Shown here piece after piece: positions 13,301 to 23,262 of a stretch of DNA of 64,000 nucleotides. Each line of letters opens with the position of its first letter. Positions within the stretch are counted from its first letter, which is position 1. The DNA comes from Omphiscola glabra (taxonomy: Eukaryota > Mollusca > Gastropoda > Lymnaeidae): assembly GCA_964017045.1 (NCBI GenBank), contig OZ024799.1:30825596-30889595 (forward strand). Direction: 5' to 3'. A program made the position numbers and the translations under genes. A model generated the notes under the pieces. It did not search any database and had not been told where the DNA came from. It saw only the letters and a program-made list of their open reading frames with translations.

Positions 13301-14591
13301 TTTCCTTTCATGGCATCGATAACTAACATTTTCAAAAGCTGGTGATTGGTCATGGGGATCGAGATAACCAACGTTAAGTGGCAAATTTGGCCCTCTTTTA
13401 TGCTCGAGATATTAGGGTTCGGCGACATAAAAGAATCGACATAACCGATGAGAAAATGCTAAGACAAAGAGAGAATTTGGCGGTTCCATGCCAAAGACGT
13501 CAACTTAACAGGGTTGGCGAGTTAACCGAGGTCGTGATAAGCGGGTTCGACTGTAGTTACAGTTACAGACAGAAAATGTACAGAAAAGATTTTTGGTAAA
13601 AATGTAAATTTACTTTCTGCTTTGGAAGTCTGAGCGTCTTAAGACTTTCAAAAAATAGCACTGTTTTAAAACTACACTTACTTTATACTCAAAGGAGTTA
13701 ATCATAAATACTTTGTTGTATGTTGTAACCCTTTGAACCCGGATCCCCTTTTATCGATCTGACTGAGTATTAAAAATCCACACCCTGCCAGACTGATATT
13801 TCGACCTCCCATACCTTACCCTAGATTGACAGTCCACTTATGAAAATATGTTGTGAATACTGAGTTCAGGGTTTACCACGTGACTTATGAAAGATCACAG
13901 AAATGGCTGTGCCCAATGATGCATTGTTTTGTTATGTTTTTTGTAGTTTTGTGATGTATAGAGGTGATACAAATTTAAAAATTGCTATTCTAAAGAACTT
14001 AAAACAGAGCAAGTTGATGATACCGGTACTGAAAATGATTCAAAGAATTATTATCCAGTTTTGAAAAATGATTATAATAAAACAAATAAGACAATGATAG
14101 TTACGATCAACAACTAGTGCTACTGATGTGTGCTTTGGGAGAAACAACACAAGGTCTACCCCTTGTACTAGCCCTGGTTTTTATGAAAAATCAGTGGCCT
14201 ATAAATGACATTCAATCATGCTATTCTCCACAGACTCTAAGACAGTTTTATCTCTGTGATACAGTTTATAGGCCCCTAATAGTTATGGATTACTAACAGA
14301 TAAATTTAGATTGAAATAAATCAAATTCATTTTAATTTGTTTGTGTGTATGTCAGTTTGTGGAAATTTTCCACAGGAGCCCAGGGGCATGGGTATTTTTG
14401 GATCAAGAGCCAAGGGTTCAAAGGGTTAAATGTGAATTTTTGTGCAATTTTAAGGCACATAAAATTATTTCTTGTAAAATAGTTTTTCTCATTTTTGTTA
14501 CGCTTTATTACAGGATGCTAGCTCAACAACCATGTCATGGGACAACCACCTGATGTTTACATCAAATGTGTCTTTGGAAACATCTGTGTGA
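1302..14591 (+). CDS. SLC6 family Na+/Cl--dependent transporter, glycine-transporter-like (17 coding exons)
   Basis: Plasma-membrane symporter coupling Na+ and Cl- gradients to uptake of an amino acid. Exons read with GT-AG borders and continuous phase: 1302-1436, 2693-2844, 3170-3312, 3986-4132, 4586-4748, 5006-5062, 5118-5250, 5622-5756, 6495-6598, 8238-8362, 8834-8946, 9175-9303, 9900-9999, 10812-10912, 11266-11439, 11961-12155, 14514-14591; 727 residues. An in-frame TAG lies just before the ATG (1293-1295). TM1 has GLGNIWRFP with Gly83 where monoamine transporters have Asp, so an amino-acid substrate is expected. Chloride-site residues are all present: Tyr119, Gln363, Ser367, Asn399, Ser403. 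TM6 reads SLGTCWGGL; the Trp (372) followed by GG is typical of glycine transporters. The large EL2 loop has Cys184, Cys194 and Cys203 and N-glycosylation sites at 212 and 226. The C-terminus is ETSV, a class I PDZ ligand. Family assignment is secure; glycine as substrate is inference. Confidence 0.95.
1640..1826. mobile_element. Short TIR element (MITE) in SLC6 intron 1
   Basis: Left end reads GTGACGTAACTAGG, right end TCTACGCCACTG; the right end in reverse (CAGTGGCGTAGA) pairs imperfectly with the left. Interior is GC-rich with CCCACCCCC near the right end. The 22293-23262 element shares the GTGGCGTA ends. Confidence 0.5.
1989..2174. repeat. 57-bp dispersed direct duplication in SLC6 intron 1
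   Basis: The segment at 1989-2045 (TCACAGTGAAGTATTACTGC onward) recurs essentially unchanged at 2118-2174. The two copies are 129 bp apart, with minisatellite units between them. Confidence 0.85.
2066..2397. repeat. 9/18-bp minisatellite (CACATAGATGACGTAGAC type)
   Basis: Degenerate tandem units of about 9 bp paired into 18-bp units (CACATAGATGA, CRTAGACCA), interrupted by the second copy of the 57-bp duplication. Lies in SLC6 intron 1. Reading frames through it on the minus strand are an artefact of the repeat. Confidence 0.85.
2440..2637. repeat. 19-bp minisatellite (TATGCCTATCAGATGATTA)
   Basis: About ten units of 19 bp with scattered substitutions (CTGTC, CATATC, CTTTC variants) in SLC6 intron 1, ending about 55 bp before exon 2. 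Confidence 0.85.
3735..3866. repeat. 29-bp minisatellite in SLC6 intron 3
   Basis: Four to five units of ATCAACATACCTGGCCACCA plus TAGTCAGTG, with single-base differences. Confidence 0.8.
7090..7482. mobile_element. Possible hAT-like MITE in SLC6 intron 9
   Basis: Starts CAGGGGATTAAGTGCC and ends with GGTTAACTATAAGAGCCTTCTG. The right part (GGGGGTGCGGTGCTGAAAAA) resembles the right part of the element at 20525-20856 (GGGGTTGCGGCGCTGTAAAA), so the two are probably one family. No clear 8-bp target duplication. Contains G10 and T16 runs. Confidence 0.35.
9606..9832. mobile_element. Tc1/mariner-type MITE in SLC6 intron 12
   Basis: Flanked by TA on both sides. Left end CAGGGTGGTCCAGAAAAAGT, right end in reverse CAGTGTGGCCCCCACCCAAA, then AAGTGA and ATC(A)CATCTC on both sides. 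Interior is AT-rich and non-coding. Confidence 0.7.
10885..11010 (+). repeat. 42-bp tandem triplication carrying the SLC6 exon-14 splice donor
   Basis: Three head-to-tail 42-bp copies at 10885-10926, 10927-10968 and 10969-11010, differing by one base in copy 2 (TATACTT for TATATTT). Each holds the last 28 bases of exon 14 plus its donor, ATGTTG|GTAAAT, with exon ends at 10912, 10954 and 10996. The 42-bp period preserves phase and no stop occurs. Use of donor 2 or 3 would insert 14 or 28 hydrophobic residues; donor 1 gives the family-conserved protein. Confidence 0.95.
12444..13553. mobile_element. Tigger/pogo-like element in the last SLC6 intron
   Basis: TA target sites flank both ends (12442-12443 and 13554-13555). 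Left end CAGTAGAATACGGTTATGTT; right end in reverse CAGTCGAACCCGCTTATCAC then GACCTCGGTTAAC. Internal repeats of CGAGATAACC/CGACATAACCGATG sit near both ends, typical of pogo/Tigger TIR regions. About 1.1 kb, with no transposase frame longer than about 70 codons, so non-autonomous or decayed. Confidence 0.75.
13729..14425. mobile_element. piggyBac-like non-autonomous element in the last SLC6 intron
   Basis: Ends are inverted: CCCTTTGAACCCGGATC on the left and GATCAAGAGCCAAGGGTTCA then AAGGG on the right, the latter followed by TTAA (14426-14429). The left flank is GTAA, probably a mutated TTAA. No transposase coding seen. Ends less than 90 bp before the terminal exon. Confidence 0.6.
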
Positions 14592-16260
14592 CATTGGTCG
14601 AATCTATATTTAACATCTGATGCTGTTCAAATTAAGTTACCAACAGTCTGAAGCTGTTCAAATCTATGTTAAGATTTGTGTGAAACTAGACAAATCTATG
14701 TAACCACCTATCTGATGCTTGTCAAATTAAGTTGGCGACAGTGTGACATGTGTTGAATCTGTTAGACACAGGTCAAATGTATGTTAACAAACATGACATT
14801 GGTCAAATCTGTATAATAATAACTTCTACGTGACTCTACTTAAACCTTTATAAGCATCTGGGAGACACTGGTCAAATTTATCATAGCATTTGTGTTACGC
14901 TCTTGGAAATGCAGTGATTTCAATTTAAGGTCCAGATTAATTTTATAAAAACTATTGATTTGTTTTTGTTTTTTTTTACAAAGGTATACAGTAACATTGT
15001 AACATAAGTGATAAATATTGAAAATATATTAAAGTGTAATAATGTTTTTGTTGAAAAAAGATGAATTTAAATTTATGGTATGGTACTGACTAAATGTTTT
15101 ATTTATTACTTGATAATGGACATTCCAAACTACTGGTACTGGGTTGTTTGGATTATTTAAATTTAAATAATTAAAAATGTGATATAATATAATTGTCTCA
15201 CATATGGGTTGAAATGGCTTGGCAACTTAAGACTTACTTCACGTGTTTCACAAAGCTAAAGAAGCTTCACAGAAGAGTTGTTCTTGATCCAGCTAAGTCT
15301 AACTCTGTGATTATCATTTCCGTCCATCATCCCAATGAACTAAACTTCGCTCTGGCATAGCAAAGGGTCTATTATTTTGATCCTAATAACCCTGGTCTAA
15401 ACAAATATAAAGTTTGACAAATGGTTTGAGACATTTATGTAAATCAATCAATTGATTTGTAAATAAATCTTGGGAACTTGTACAAAAAATATATTTTCAC
15501 CTCTAGTCATCTTTTTATATTATTTCAAAGCATTTGTTTTTCAAATTTCATAAATACAAAAAAATCAGGATGTCTTTTTCAGCTTAGACATTTGCCATCA
15601 TAGGAGCCATCCACACAAATCTCATTCACAATTGGCCTATGGCATTATTTCCGTTCAGTAGATATAGGTTGTAATGTATATGATTTCATAGTGTTTCAGA
15701 GATGTGGGACAATTTTGGCAAATATGACCCTTTTACAAATATTTTTAAAATATTTCAAAAATCAAAGTACACCTTTATAAAATATGCTTCTTGAGATCTG
15801 TTTATTTTTATTACCAGAACAACATTGGTGTAACACATCTGCCATCAATCAACAATCAGGATTTAGACAAAAAAAAGATCTCTAAAATTGGGATCTGTAT
15901 TTTTATTGAAACTCATGCTATAATTCTTTTTTTTCCTGGTAATGTAGTTCAGAACGTCAAAAATGCCATAATTAGGAAACTCACAATGTCAATATTTTTT
16001 ATGTAGAATCTTTCATGAATAGTTGTCTACATTGCTGGGACTAAAGAATACCAGTACAGCAACATAACATCTTAAATACATTTTCTATTACTATTTCTTG
16101 GCTTGAATTTTCAAGTTAAAAGTGAAAAATATAATTCAGTACCGGTACCTGGTACTGGTACTGGTAAATGAAATGTCATATTCATAGTTGTTATTCATTA
16201 ATCAAAATAATTTCAATGTTTTCTGGCTGTATCACTTTAAGAACCATGGGGTTTATAACA
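14592..16260. other. SLC6 3' UTR and AT-rich spacer
   Basis: Right after the stop codon, 14592-14890 holds degenerate repeats of about 25-30 bp built around GACAYTGGTCAAATCTRT and ATCTGATGCTGTTCAAATTAAG. The last codons (ACATCTGTG, TGA) belong to one such unit. Candidate poly(A) signals are ATTAAA near 15028 and AATAAA at 15462-15467. No further gene recognised to 16260; short CCGGTACC-type tracts occur at 16140-16165. Confidence 0.55.
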
Positions 16261-16268
16261 CTTTAAAG

Positions 16269-17061
16269 CAGGAGTCTCAAAATCCAATTATCCGGGGGCC
16301 GCAGGAGGTAGAGTCTGAGTGAGACTGGGTCGCAACGAGTATTCTACAAACAAGCTATTATAAATTCGATAAAGTACAACTGTTATAATCTGCTCAACGT
16401 TTCTTAATAACAAATAAAAACATTAAAGGGGCTCAAGAACTAGGCCGTCACATTGCGTATCATTGTGAACAGCATTATATCCTTAGAAAGAAAAGAAAAT
16501 TCCCGGTGATCTAAAGTAAAAGTATGAATAAATGCTATGGCAATAATGAGTTGCTGGTAAGATGAAAAGAATAAAATAAAAATATGGTGATATCAAAATT
16601 AAAACGTGTTCACTGTTGAAAGTGGCCAAGCTGATGCTCGGAATTTCCCTCACTCGTCACTCGTACACACTAAAGGCAATTTTAATAGGGATTCTTTGAT
16701 ACTGTGTCATATTGCTACACAATTATGGTTGTGCATTAACCACTAAATGACTTTTTAAACTTTTGATATATGTACTTATATACAATATTTGAAGCATTTT
16801 CTCAAAACCACACTTTGGCCCTATTTGTCTCATAAAATTATTAAAATGCTATAAAATAATAACTTTAAGTCCGATTTTAAAACGGTTCTTACCATTATAA
16901 TCAATGTCCAAACCTATGCAAACAAAATAAAAATCAGAATTAGACTAGTCGGTGAGATTTGACTGAAAACGTCGCGGAAGGTCACATTATAGATATGAGA
17001 ATGGGCTAAATGTGCGTGCTGCATTAACACTAACAAATGTGCCGCGAGTTAGATACCCCTG
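16269..17061. mobile_element. hAT element with perfect 8-bp target duplication
   Basis: Flanked by CTTTAAAG at 16261-16268 and again at 17062-17069. Left terminus CAGGAGTCTCAAAATCCAAT, then GGGGGCCGC; right terminus in reverse CAGGGGTATCTAACTCGCGG. 793 bp, no transposase frame, so non-autonomous. Confidence 0.85.
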
Positions 17062-17069
17062 CTTTAAAG

Positions 17070-18738
17070 CTTAAGATTTTGACAGTATTTACTTACTCTA
17101 AAGAATAATTTTTTCTGGAAATAATGTTTGGGCAACACTTGAGTTTATCCATTCATCACATAATAATTTGCAATTAAGTTGCCCATCCAAGGTCCAGATG
17201 CATGATAAAATTGAAAACAAAACACTTATATTTTTCTCATTTTAACAACTTTAAAACAATGAATGATGATCTTTTTTTAAATCTATAACAACTAAGTATA
17301 AATATTACTAGCTTCCTGATAATGTTAAAGTCTTTAATGCTTAATTGATTTTTTCATTTTGTTAGCTTGTTTAAAAGATTATATTTCTTACACTGCTGTC
17401 AGTATGTATGTGTCCATTTTTAACCACAATACCATTTTTTAAATTCATTTCCTTCATCAACTTTTTTTACTTTAAATATTGTTTCATGTCAGCAAAAGTT
17501 GTTGCTTAAAAGGCTTTAGTTAATAGTTTATAGTCACTTGTGTTTAGATACCAAAGATTTTCATTTTAAGCAATCTTTTACTACTGATTTTTAATGCACT
17601 GAGTTTTTCATGCAATTAAACTAGATAAGTACCGGGTACAGTATTTAAAATTGTACATTTATGTAAAAACATGCGAAGATGAACTGTTTTACTGTTACTT
17701 TTATAAATGTACACATAAATTTTTGCCTATCATCTATTGGTGCATGACTTACTTTTCTGAATGTTATTTCTATTGATTGTGGCTTTTACAATTTTTTTCA
17801 TGTTTGTGATTTTAACAAATTGAGATTTGGCGACGGTACCTAACTCAATTTATTAGTTGTTTGTCAACAAGCTCTTCCCTTAATGAAATCAAACCTCTGC
17901 CTAATTGAATTTAGAATCAAATTATTTTGGCTATAAGCTACACTCAAATCTTGCATTTCCCTCATAGAAACTTAACTACCTGGTACATTACAGGTGCTTG
18001 AAGAAATGGCCAATGAGCACCACTTCTGCCACAGCTCTGTTTGCCAAATAAATAGTGGAAAAAGATATGTTTCGGATTAAAAAGAGAGGACAATTGTAAC
18101 ACAGCTGACTTGAACACAGTCCCTCATATTTTATAATTTGTTTACCACCTGATTCTGTGGCAGCCGTCTTCAGGGTCATGTTTCTCTTTTGTTTTCCAAC
18201 AGCTCTTTGGGTATTGCACACGTTGGTTTTCTCTATGCCGCTTATCTTCGGCCATCCAGTGAACTAATCTTGAAGGTACTTTACAGGTGTGACCAAGCCA
18301 TCAGCTCTTCATTGGAGATTGTCTTTAAAAATAATATTATATAGAATATTTCAGCTCTTCATTGGAGATTGTCTTTAAAAATAATATTATATAGAATTCA
18401 AAGAATATTTTATAGAATATTTTATAGATACTTCATAGGCATTTTGTCTAGAAAACTTTCAACTTCTGCCCTGATGTGTAAATGTTATTTCACCACTTTG
18501 ACATTACTTTTCTGCTCTTGGTGAGAAGGCTGTAGTTGATTTTTCTTCTAATGAATGAATGTTAGCAAATGTCAATTTTGTTTTAGCATTGATTTCCTTA
18601 TCACGATCAATCCATTGCCACCTTGCACAACAGTTATTCAAAGCTGCAGTACAAGGTGATTGTGTCATCTCCTCTATCATTTAATTTGTCTTGACCTGCT
18701 TCTTCTTAAGTCTTAGCATTGAGGTATATTTTACAGGG
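17070..18738. other. AT-rich spacer with one 50-bp tandem duplication
   Basis: No gene recognised. At 18301-18396 a 50-bp block (TCAGCTCTTCATTGGAGATT onward) occurs twice in tandem, perfectly for at least 46 bases. The rest is AT-rich unique sequence. Confidence 0.6.
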
Positions 18739-19032
18739 TTACCGGAAATTTGATAGAAAGAAATTTCGTCAACGGAAAATTGAGCGACGGTAATTTGATC
18801 GAACGGAAATTTGGTCGAATCTTTTTTTCAGTCCAGACGTTAAAATTTTCGTCCAATTTCTTTTTGAACGCACTATACTATATCGTAAAACATAATAATG
18901 CGTTCAAAAAGAAATTTGACGCAATATTTTAACGTATAAAATTAAAAAACGATTCGACAAAATTTCCGTTCGATCAAATTTCCGTCGATCAATTTTCCAT
19001 CGACCAAATTTCTTTCGATCAAATTTCCGGAT
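18739..19032. mobile_element. Long palindromic (fold-back) element, about 294 bp
   Basis: Begins TTACCGGAAATTTGATAGAA and ends with its near-complement GATCAAATTTCCGGATA. Arms of about 130 bp each contain tandem 18-bp subunits (GGAAATTTGRTCGAACGGAA, GGAAAATTGATCGACGG). A short unpaired centre lies at about 18872-18899, flanked by the complementary pair TTTCTTTTTGAACGC and GCGTTCAAAAAGAAA. A half copy is at 45866-46011. Ends about 95 bp past the stop of the GPCR gene. Superfamily not identified. Confidence 0.8.
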
Positions 19033-19127
19033 ACGATTTTACAGAGGGGCAATGTCTGTCTTTCTCTAGATTCTTTCTGGTGCCTTGTGTTTTTCGTGGG
19101 AGGATTATGCGGTGATATTACTGATAT

Positions 19128-20189
19128 TCAATTCATTTTGTCCCCCCCCCCCCAGCTTGGGTGTATGTTTAAGCCAATGACAGCCGCGACCCTGTATGCG
19201 CTATCGATTACGTGGCCATGGGTGCTGACCTCCCCTGTCACCATCGAGGTTTTACCCCGACAACCATTACCGAAGCAAACTATCCGAAGCACCGCTGTCT
19301 TGAAATTTTCGCTCATCGCCATGTACACGTAGAGATTGAGACAGGAATAGAAAGCAGCTATGCTAACAGTGATGCTAATGACCTTCTCGTTGATTCCCAG
19401 CGTGAAGTAGAAAATGACAGACACCACCAACGGCAACCAGCAGAGGAAAAACAGCCCGCAAACTAACAACAGAAACCGGATTACCTGCCACCGAGACGAC
19501 TCTCTTCTGGTGCGCGAGACTTGCGCTGCCATGTTATCAATCCTTCTACGTTGATCTTTCCAAACACAGAAAACGCGGCCGTACATGAACGCTATCGCGA
19601 CGGAGGCGACCAAAAAGTAAACACAAAGGCATCCCAAGAGGTAGGATTTTGATATTATTAACATCGGCTGGCAGCCGAGTTTTGGTGTAAAGTTGTTGAG
19701 CCACATGGGTAATATTCCGAGAGATGTCGAAACGCACCAAGACAGAGCAATGAGGATGTGTGTGACTCTGTGGGTGATCTTTAACTCATACCAGAACGGG
19801 TGAACGATGTAGAGATACCTGTCAGCAGACATTAGGACGAGACATGCGAGCGACTCCATCGCGCTGATGTAAACCAGACACGTGACGGGCAGGCAGGCGA
19901 TCGCGCGGTTCTCGAAGACCCTCTCCGTGTTGGGGAAGAGCCAGAAGTTGCGGATGAAGAGCATCAGCCCCAGAAGCAAGTCCGCGAGGCTCGCGATGTA
20001 GGCGTTGATGTAAGACCACAGGCTGCGGTTGGTGGACAGGGTGACCAGAAGGAGACAGTTGTTGAACAGTGTCATGCCGCCGACCAGGATGTTGCCCGCT
20101 ATGACTAAGTACTCGGTTGTGCTTGTGCCCTGCGTCTGCGTTGAGTTCAACATTGCTGTCAAGTTTAGGAAGCTTGCAAGCTTCGACAT
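19128..20189 (-). CDS. Intronless class A (rhodopsin-like) G-protein-coupled receptor
   Basis: Seven-helix plasma-membrane receptor of 353 residues in one exon. The first ATG of the frame is at 20189; the open frame extends upstream without another ATG. N-glycosylation sites at Asn9 and Asn15 lie in the extracellular N-terminus and Asn166 in loop 2. TM2 has SLADLL with Asp70 (2.50). Cys99 (3.25) can bridge to Cys173 in loop 2. The TM3 motif DRY is at 123-125, the TM6 motif CWLP at 250-253, and TM7 has NLYVY at 285-289 in place of NPxxY. The DRYLYIVHPFWYE stretch recalls MECA-type receptors, but no ligand can be named. The last codons pass through a C12 run (19142-19153 on the plus strand) that codes Gly residues. 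Confidence 0.88.
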   Translation of the reverse strand: MSKLASFLNLTAMLNSTQTQGTSTTEYLVIAGNILVGGMTLFNNCLLLVTLSTNRSLWSYINAYIASLADLLLGLMLFIRNFWLFPNTERVFENRAIACLPVTCLVYISAMESLACLVLMSADRYLYIVHPFWYELKITHRVTHILIALSWCVSTSLGILPMWLNNFTPKLGCQPMLIISKSYLLGCLCVYFLVASVAIAFMYGRVFCVWKDQRRRIDNMAAQVSRTRRESSRWQVIRFLLLVCGLFFLCWLPLVVSVIFYFTLGINEKVISITVSIAAFYSCLNLYVYMAMSENFKTAVLRIVCFGNGCRGKTSMVTGEVSTHGHVIDSAYRVAAVIGLNIHPSWGGGDKMN

Positions 20190-20524
20190 GGTTTCTGTAT
20201 CCTCGACGAACAAGTTGGAACACTCATGTATTGTATATTATTTCACCGAGCGTACGTATAAAATGTCCAGGGTTGAGATGCTCCTTTAAAATTAGTAGCT
20301 ATATAATATTGCACGTACTTGATCTCCTTAAATGTACGTATATAGTATTTAAGTTACGTGAAGCTCCTTCAATATACATATACAGATGATAGTTTTCCAG
20401 AGAGGTGAAGCTCAAATCGTACACTATGCAGTGGGCAGACTGGGAAACAAGAATATTTCAATGAGAAACTTTAAACATTAACTTTTCGCATCAGCATTTT
20501 GCCCATTATTTAAGACTTTAAGGT
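20190..20524. other. Upstream flank of the GPCR gene
   Basis: Presumed 5' UTR and promoter for the minus-strand receptor. On the minus strand a TTTTATACG stretch lies about 70 bp upstream of the ATG, but it is too weak a match to call a TATA box. No gene recognised. Confidence 0.4.
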
Positions 20525-20856
20525 CAGTGGCTCCTATCCTTTTCAAAACATTTCACGCATTTCCCCCCTCCCCAACTGATAACGATTAGGTGCCAGGTTT
20601 GTAAACCGCATACATAATAATTAATATTGTATGGCCTCTCCGTAGATGCAAAGTTTTTTATTTAAAAAATGACATCTAAGCTGTATTTGACGGAGGTGGG
20701 TATAAATAAATCATTTATGGAAATATATTAATTCTCTGCAATTTCATGTTGATAATTTTGTTTTATTTAATATATTCTGCTTGGGGGGGGGGGGTTGCAG
20801 GAAATATTTTGTGATCGATAGGGGTTGCGGCGCTGTAAAAAGTTTAAGAACCCCTG
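20525..20856. mobile_element. hAT-like MITE
   Basis: Left terminus CAGTGGCTCCTATCCTTTTC; right terminus in reverse CAGGGGTTCTTAAACTTTTT, 14 of the first 20 bases matching. Contains a G11 run and the GGGGTTGCGGCGCTG block. The flanking 8 bases do not match, so the exact left border is uncertain. Confidence 0.5.
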
Positions 20857-22292
20857 TGTTAAACTTATAGTAAAAACTTACTTTTTAAATGAAAGCGTTT
20901 AAACTAACCATTAGTCACATACTTTAATGATGAAGATACTTCTGTAAATATATTGTACATACTTACACTTGTATCAAGTTGGAGAAACTACAAGAGGAGT
21001 TGCATAATGTTGAACAGAAGAGACAAACAGTAACTAACCATTTTAAAATCCCTCGTGAATAGAAAGGAAAGATAGTGATGCTCCAAAAACCGCAATAAAG
21101 CTGAATTTTATCGACGCTCTTAAAATTAAAACTCGATGGCAACACAACCTGGCAACTTATTCGTAATATTCCAATTTTTGTTTCCACAAAAAAAAAAACA
21201 AAAAAAAAATGATGTCGATAATGCAATGCCAATGCAGATACATTTTTTTTTAATCAGCTCAAACAGTTTTATTAATGGATGGTACAAAGAGATTTGAGGA
21301 CATAGCCTAATTAGAAGAGAGCAAATTACTCTCCCTTTTTTTTAAATTGCACTTCAAATGATATTAAATTAAACTAGGTCACCTCACAGAAATATTCGGA
21401 AAGAACTCTAAAGAAGCACTTTTCTTTCGGTGAGTGTGTGAGCGTGCGTCTTTGGTGAAAGTTGTATTGTATTGTGTGTAACATTGAGCGGTTTGGGGGT
21501 ATATTGATTAGCGGTCCTTCCAAGACAGTCCGTTATCTGCCATATTCCAATCCAGGTAAGTTTTCTACTCCTGCTTCATAGCCTATGCGAGAAACATGCT
21601 TTACTTGGAGCAGTGGAGCCTTCCCTGGGTGGGATATTTAGAAGCAGGATTGACATTATCCGTTGGGCAAAGTAAGTGAGGGGGGGGATGAAATGCCTGG
21701 GGTTCCCCTGTGTTCAAGGGGCTTCTTATCCGGGCGTTAGGAGGCTTCGGTGAATCATTGTCTTCTTTTCACATGCATTATTTTTAGGATTTTATATTTT
21801 TTTATGTAGTAGCTATGGGCACTTTAGCTGACAGCACCCAGTGCCCCCAAAGACACTAACCCAGTCCAATTTAGCAGATTCATATGGATCTACTTATAGT
21901 TATAGATAGTAGGTCTCTATCCCATTTTTAAAAAAAATATGTATCTGAGTAGGCTACCTTGATAGAGCCTCAGTATTACTACTACACAAATATGTTTTTA
22001 CTCTCTTCGACCCCGCCTGACCTAAAGCTGGTGTAAATATTACGTCATTGACCACGGCAGAAAACTAAATGATATCATAACACAAAATACATATTTAAGG
22101 CCTGCTTGCTAACCAGTTTTAAGAAATTGATAAGCTTTTTAAAAAATAAATGAAATAACTGTCTGGGGTATTGTTTGAGTGATCATTTGGCATTTGTTAT
22201 CATTTTATTGATATTACACTAATATCAATAAATGGCATCTGGCATAGATTACATATCCTGAGATTATCTTAAATTTCCACACAGCTTAAAGT
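20857..22292. other. AT-rich spacer, no gene recognised
   Basis: A perfect donor-like CAG|GTAAGT is at 21554-21561 after a non-coding stretch and could end an untranslated exon, but nothing else supports it. A G8 run lies at about 21680. Confidence 0.4.
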
Positions 22293-23262
22293 CACTGGCG
22301 TATGCCAGAGGGGTGTGCACTGCCCCCTCGGGGAAAGTCAAATGCGCCCCCCACCCCCGAGCAAAATGTGTACAACAATATAAAGATTACATTTTTTTTT
22401 TTAAATAACGACTTAATTGTCTTTTTAAAACAGTTTTAAAAAAGTGTAGTATCTGGCGCCTTTAACCGATTACAATTAGTGGAATCTATGAAATATCGCT
22501 ATGCTCGATATAGTTTAGATCTGTATATTTAAGGCTAATCTATTAAAAGGCGTATAGTTTTCGATTATAAATATCGCACTGGCCGCACCAGATTATAAGC
22601 CGATGTCTTACTTTGATCGATTCCATGAATGTTGTGCTTTGTAAAATGGAAACTTTAAAAAAAGATATAGTGTTTTTAAATTAAGAATTTAACGGGCGCG
22701 TACAAAAAGTGCAAATTTCATCAATTCTTACATCGAAAGCGTTTTCTGATCTGGCTCTACTATCAATTAAAAATGAAACGGTGAAGGATATTGATTTTGA
22801 TCAAGTAATTGACAGGTGTGTAGCTTTGAAAAGATGGAAAGGAATTTTTTTAATAAAGTAAATTTAATGTAAAAATAACTATAACTTAACGTTGTTACAG
22901 TTCTTAAATCCATTGACCTCCTGAACTTTAATTTATTTTTGTACTTGTCATTGTTATCCTGTGGCCTTTTCATTTTTATCCTGTGGCCTTGTCATTGCTA
23001 TCATGTGGCCTTGCCATTGCTATCCTGTGGCCTTGTCATTTTTATCCTGTGGCCTTGCCATTGCTATCATGTGGCCTTGCCATTGCTATCCTGTGGCCTT
23101 GCCATTGCTATCCTGTGGCCTTGTCATTGCTATCCTGTGGCCTTGTCATTACTATCCTGTGGCCTTATTTTAACAAGAAGAAATCCCTCGTGGAAGTCGG
23201 GGTGGGGTGACACCATGAGTTTGCCGCACCGGGTGTCACCAACCCTACTAGCTACGCCACTG
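22293..23262. mobile_element. TIR element (CASTGGCGTA ends) enclosing a minisatellite
   Basis: Left end CACTGGCGTATGCCAGAGGG, right end ACTAGCTACGCCACTG (reverse CAGTGGCGTAGCTAGT). Just outside the right end lies a second, diverged copy of it (CTAACCCTAGCTACGCCCCTG, to about 23290), so the end is duplicated or nested. No transposase coding seen. Shares its termini with the small element at 1640-1826. Confidence 0.5.
22944..23168. repeat. 22-bp minisatellite (GGCCTTGTCATTGCTATCCTGT)
   Basis: Ten tandem 22-bp units with few substitutions, inside the TIR element. The array keeps three plus-strand frames open, which explains overlapping ORFs of 70-146 codons that are not genes. Confidence 0.92.

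Noticed and set aside
20163..20223. GPCR start upstream of 20189
   Set aside because: The frame is open further up but has no ATG there; only TTG or GTG codons, which are not credible starts for this gene.
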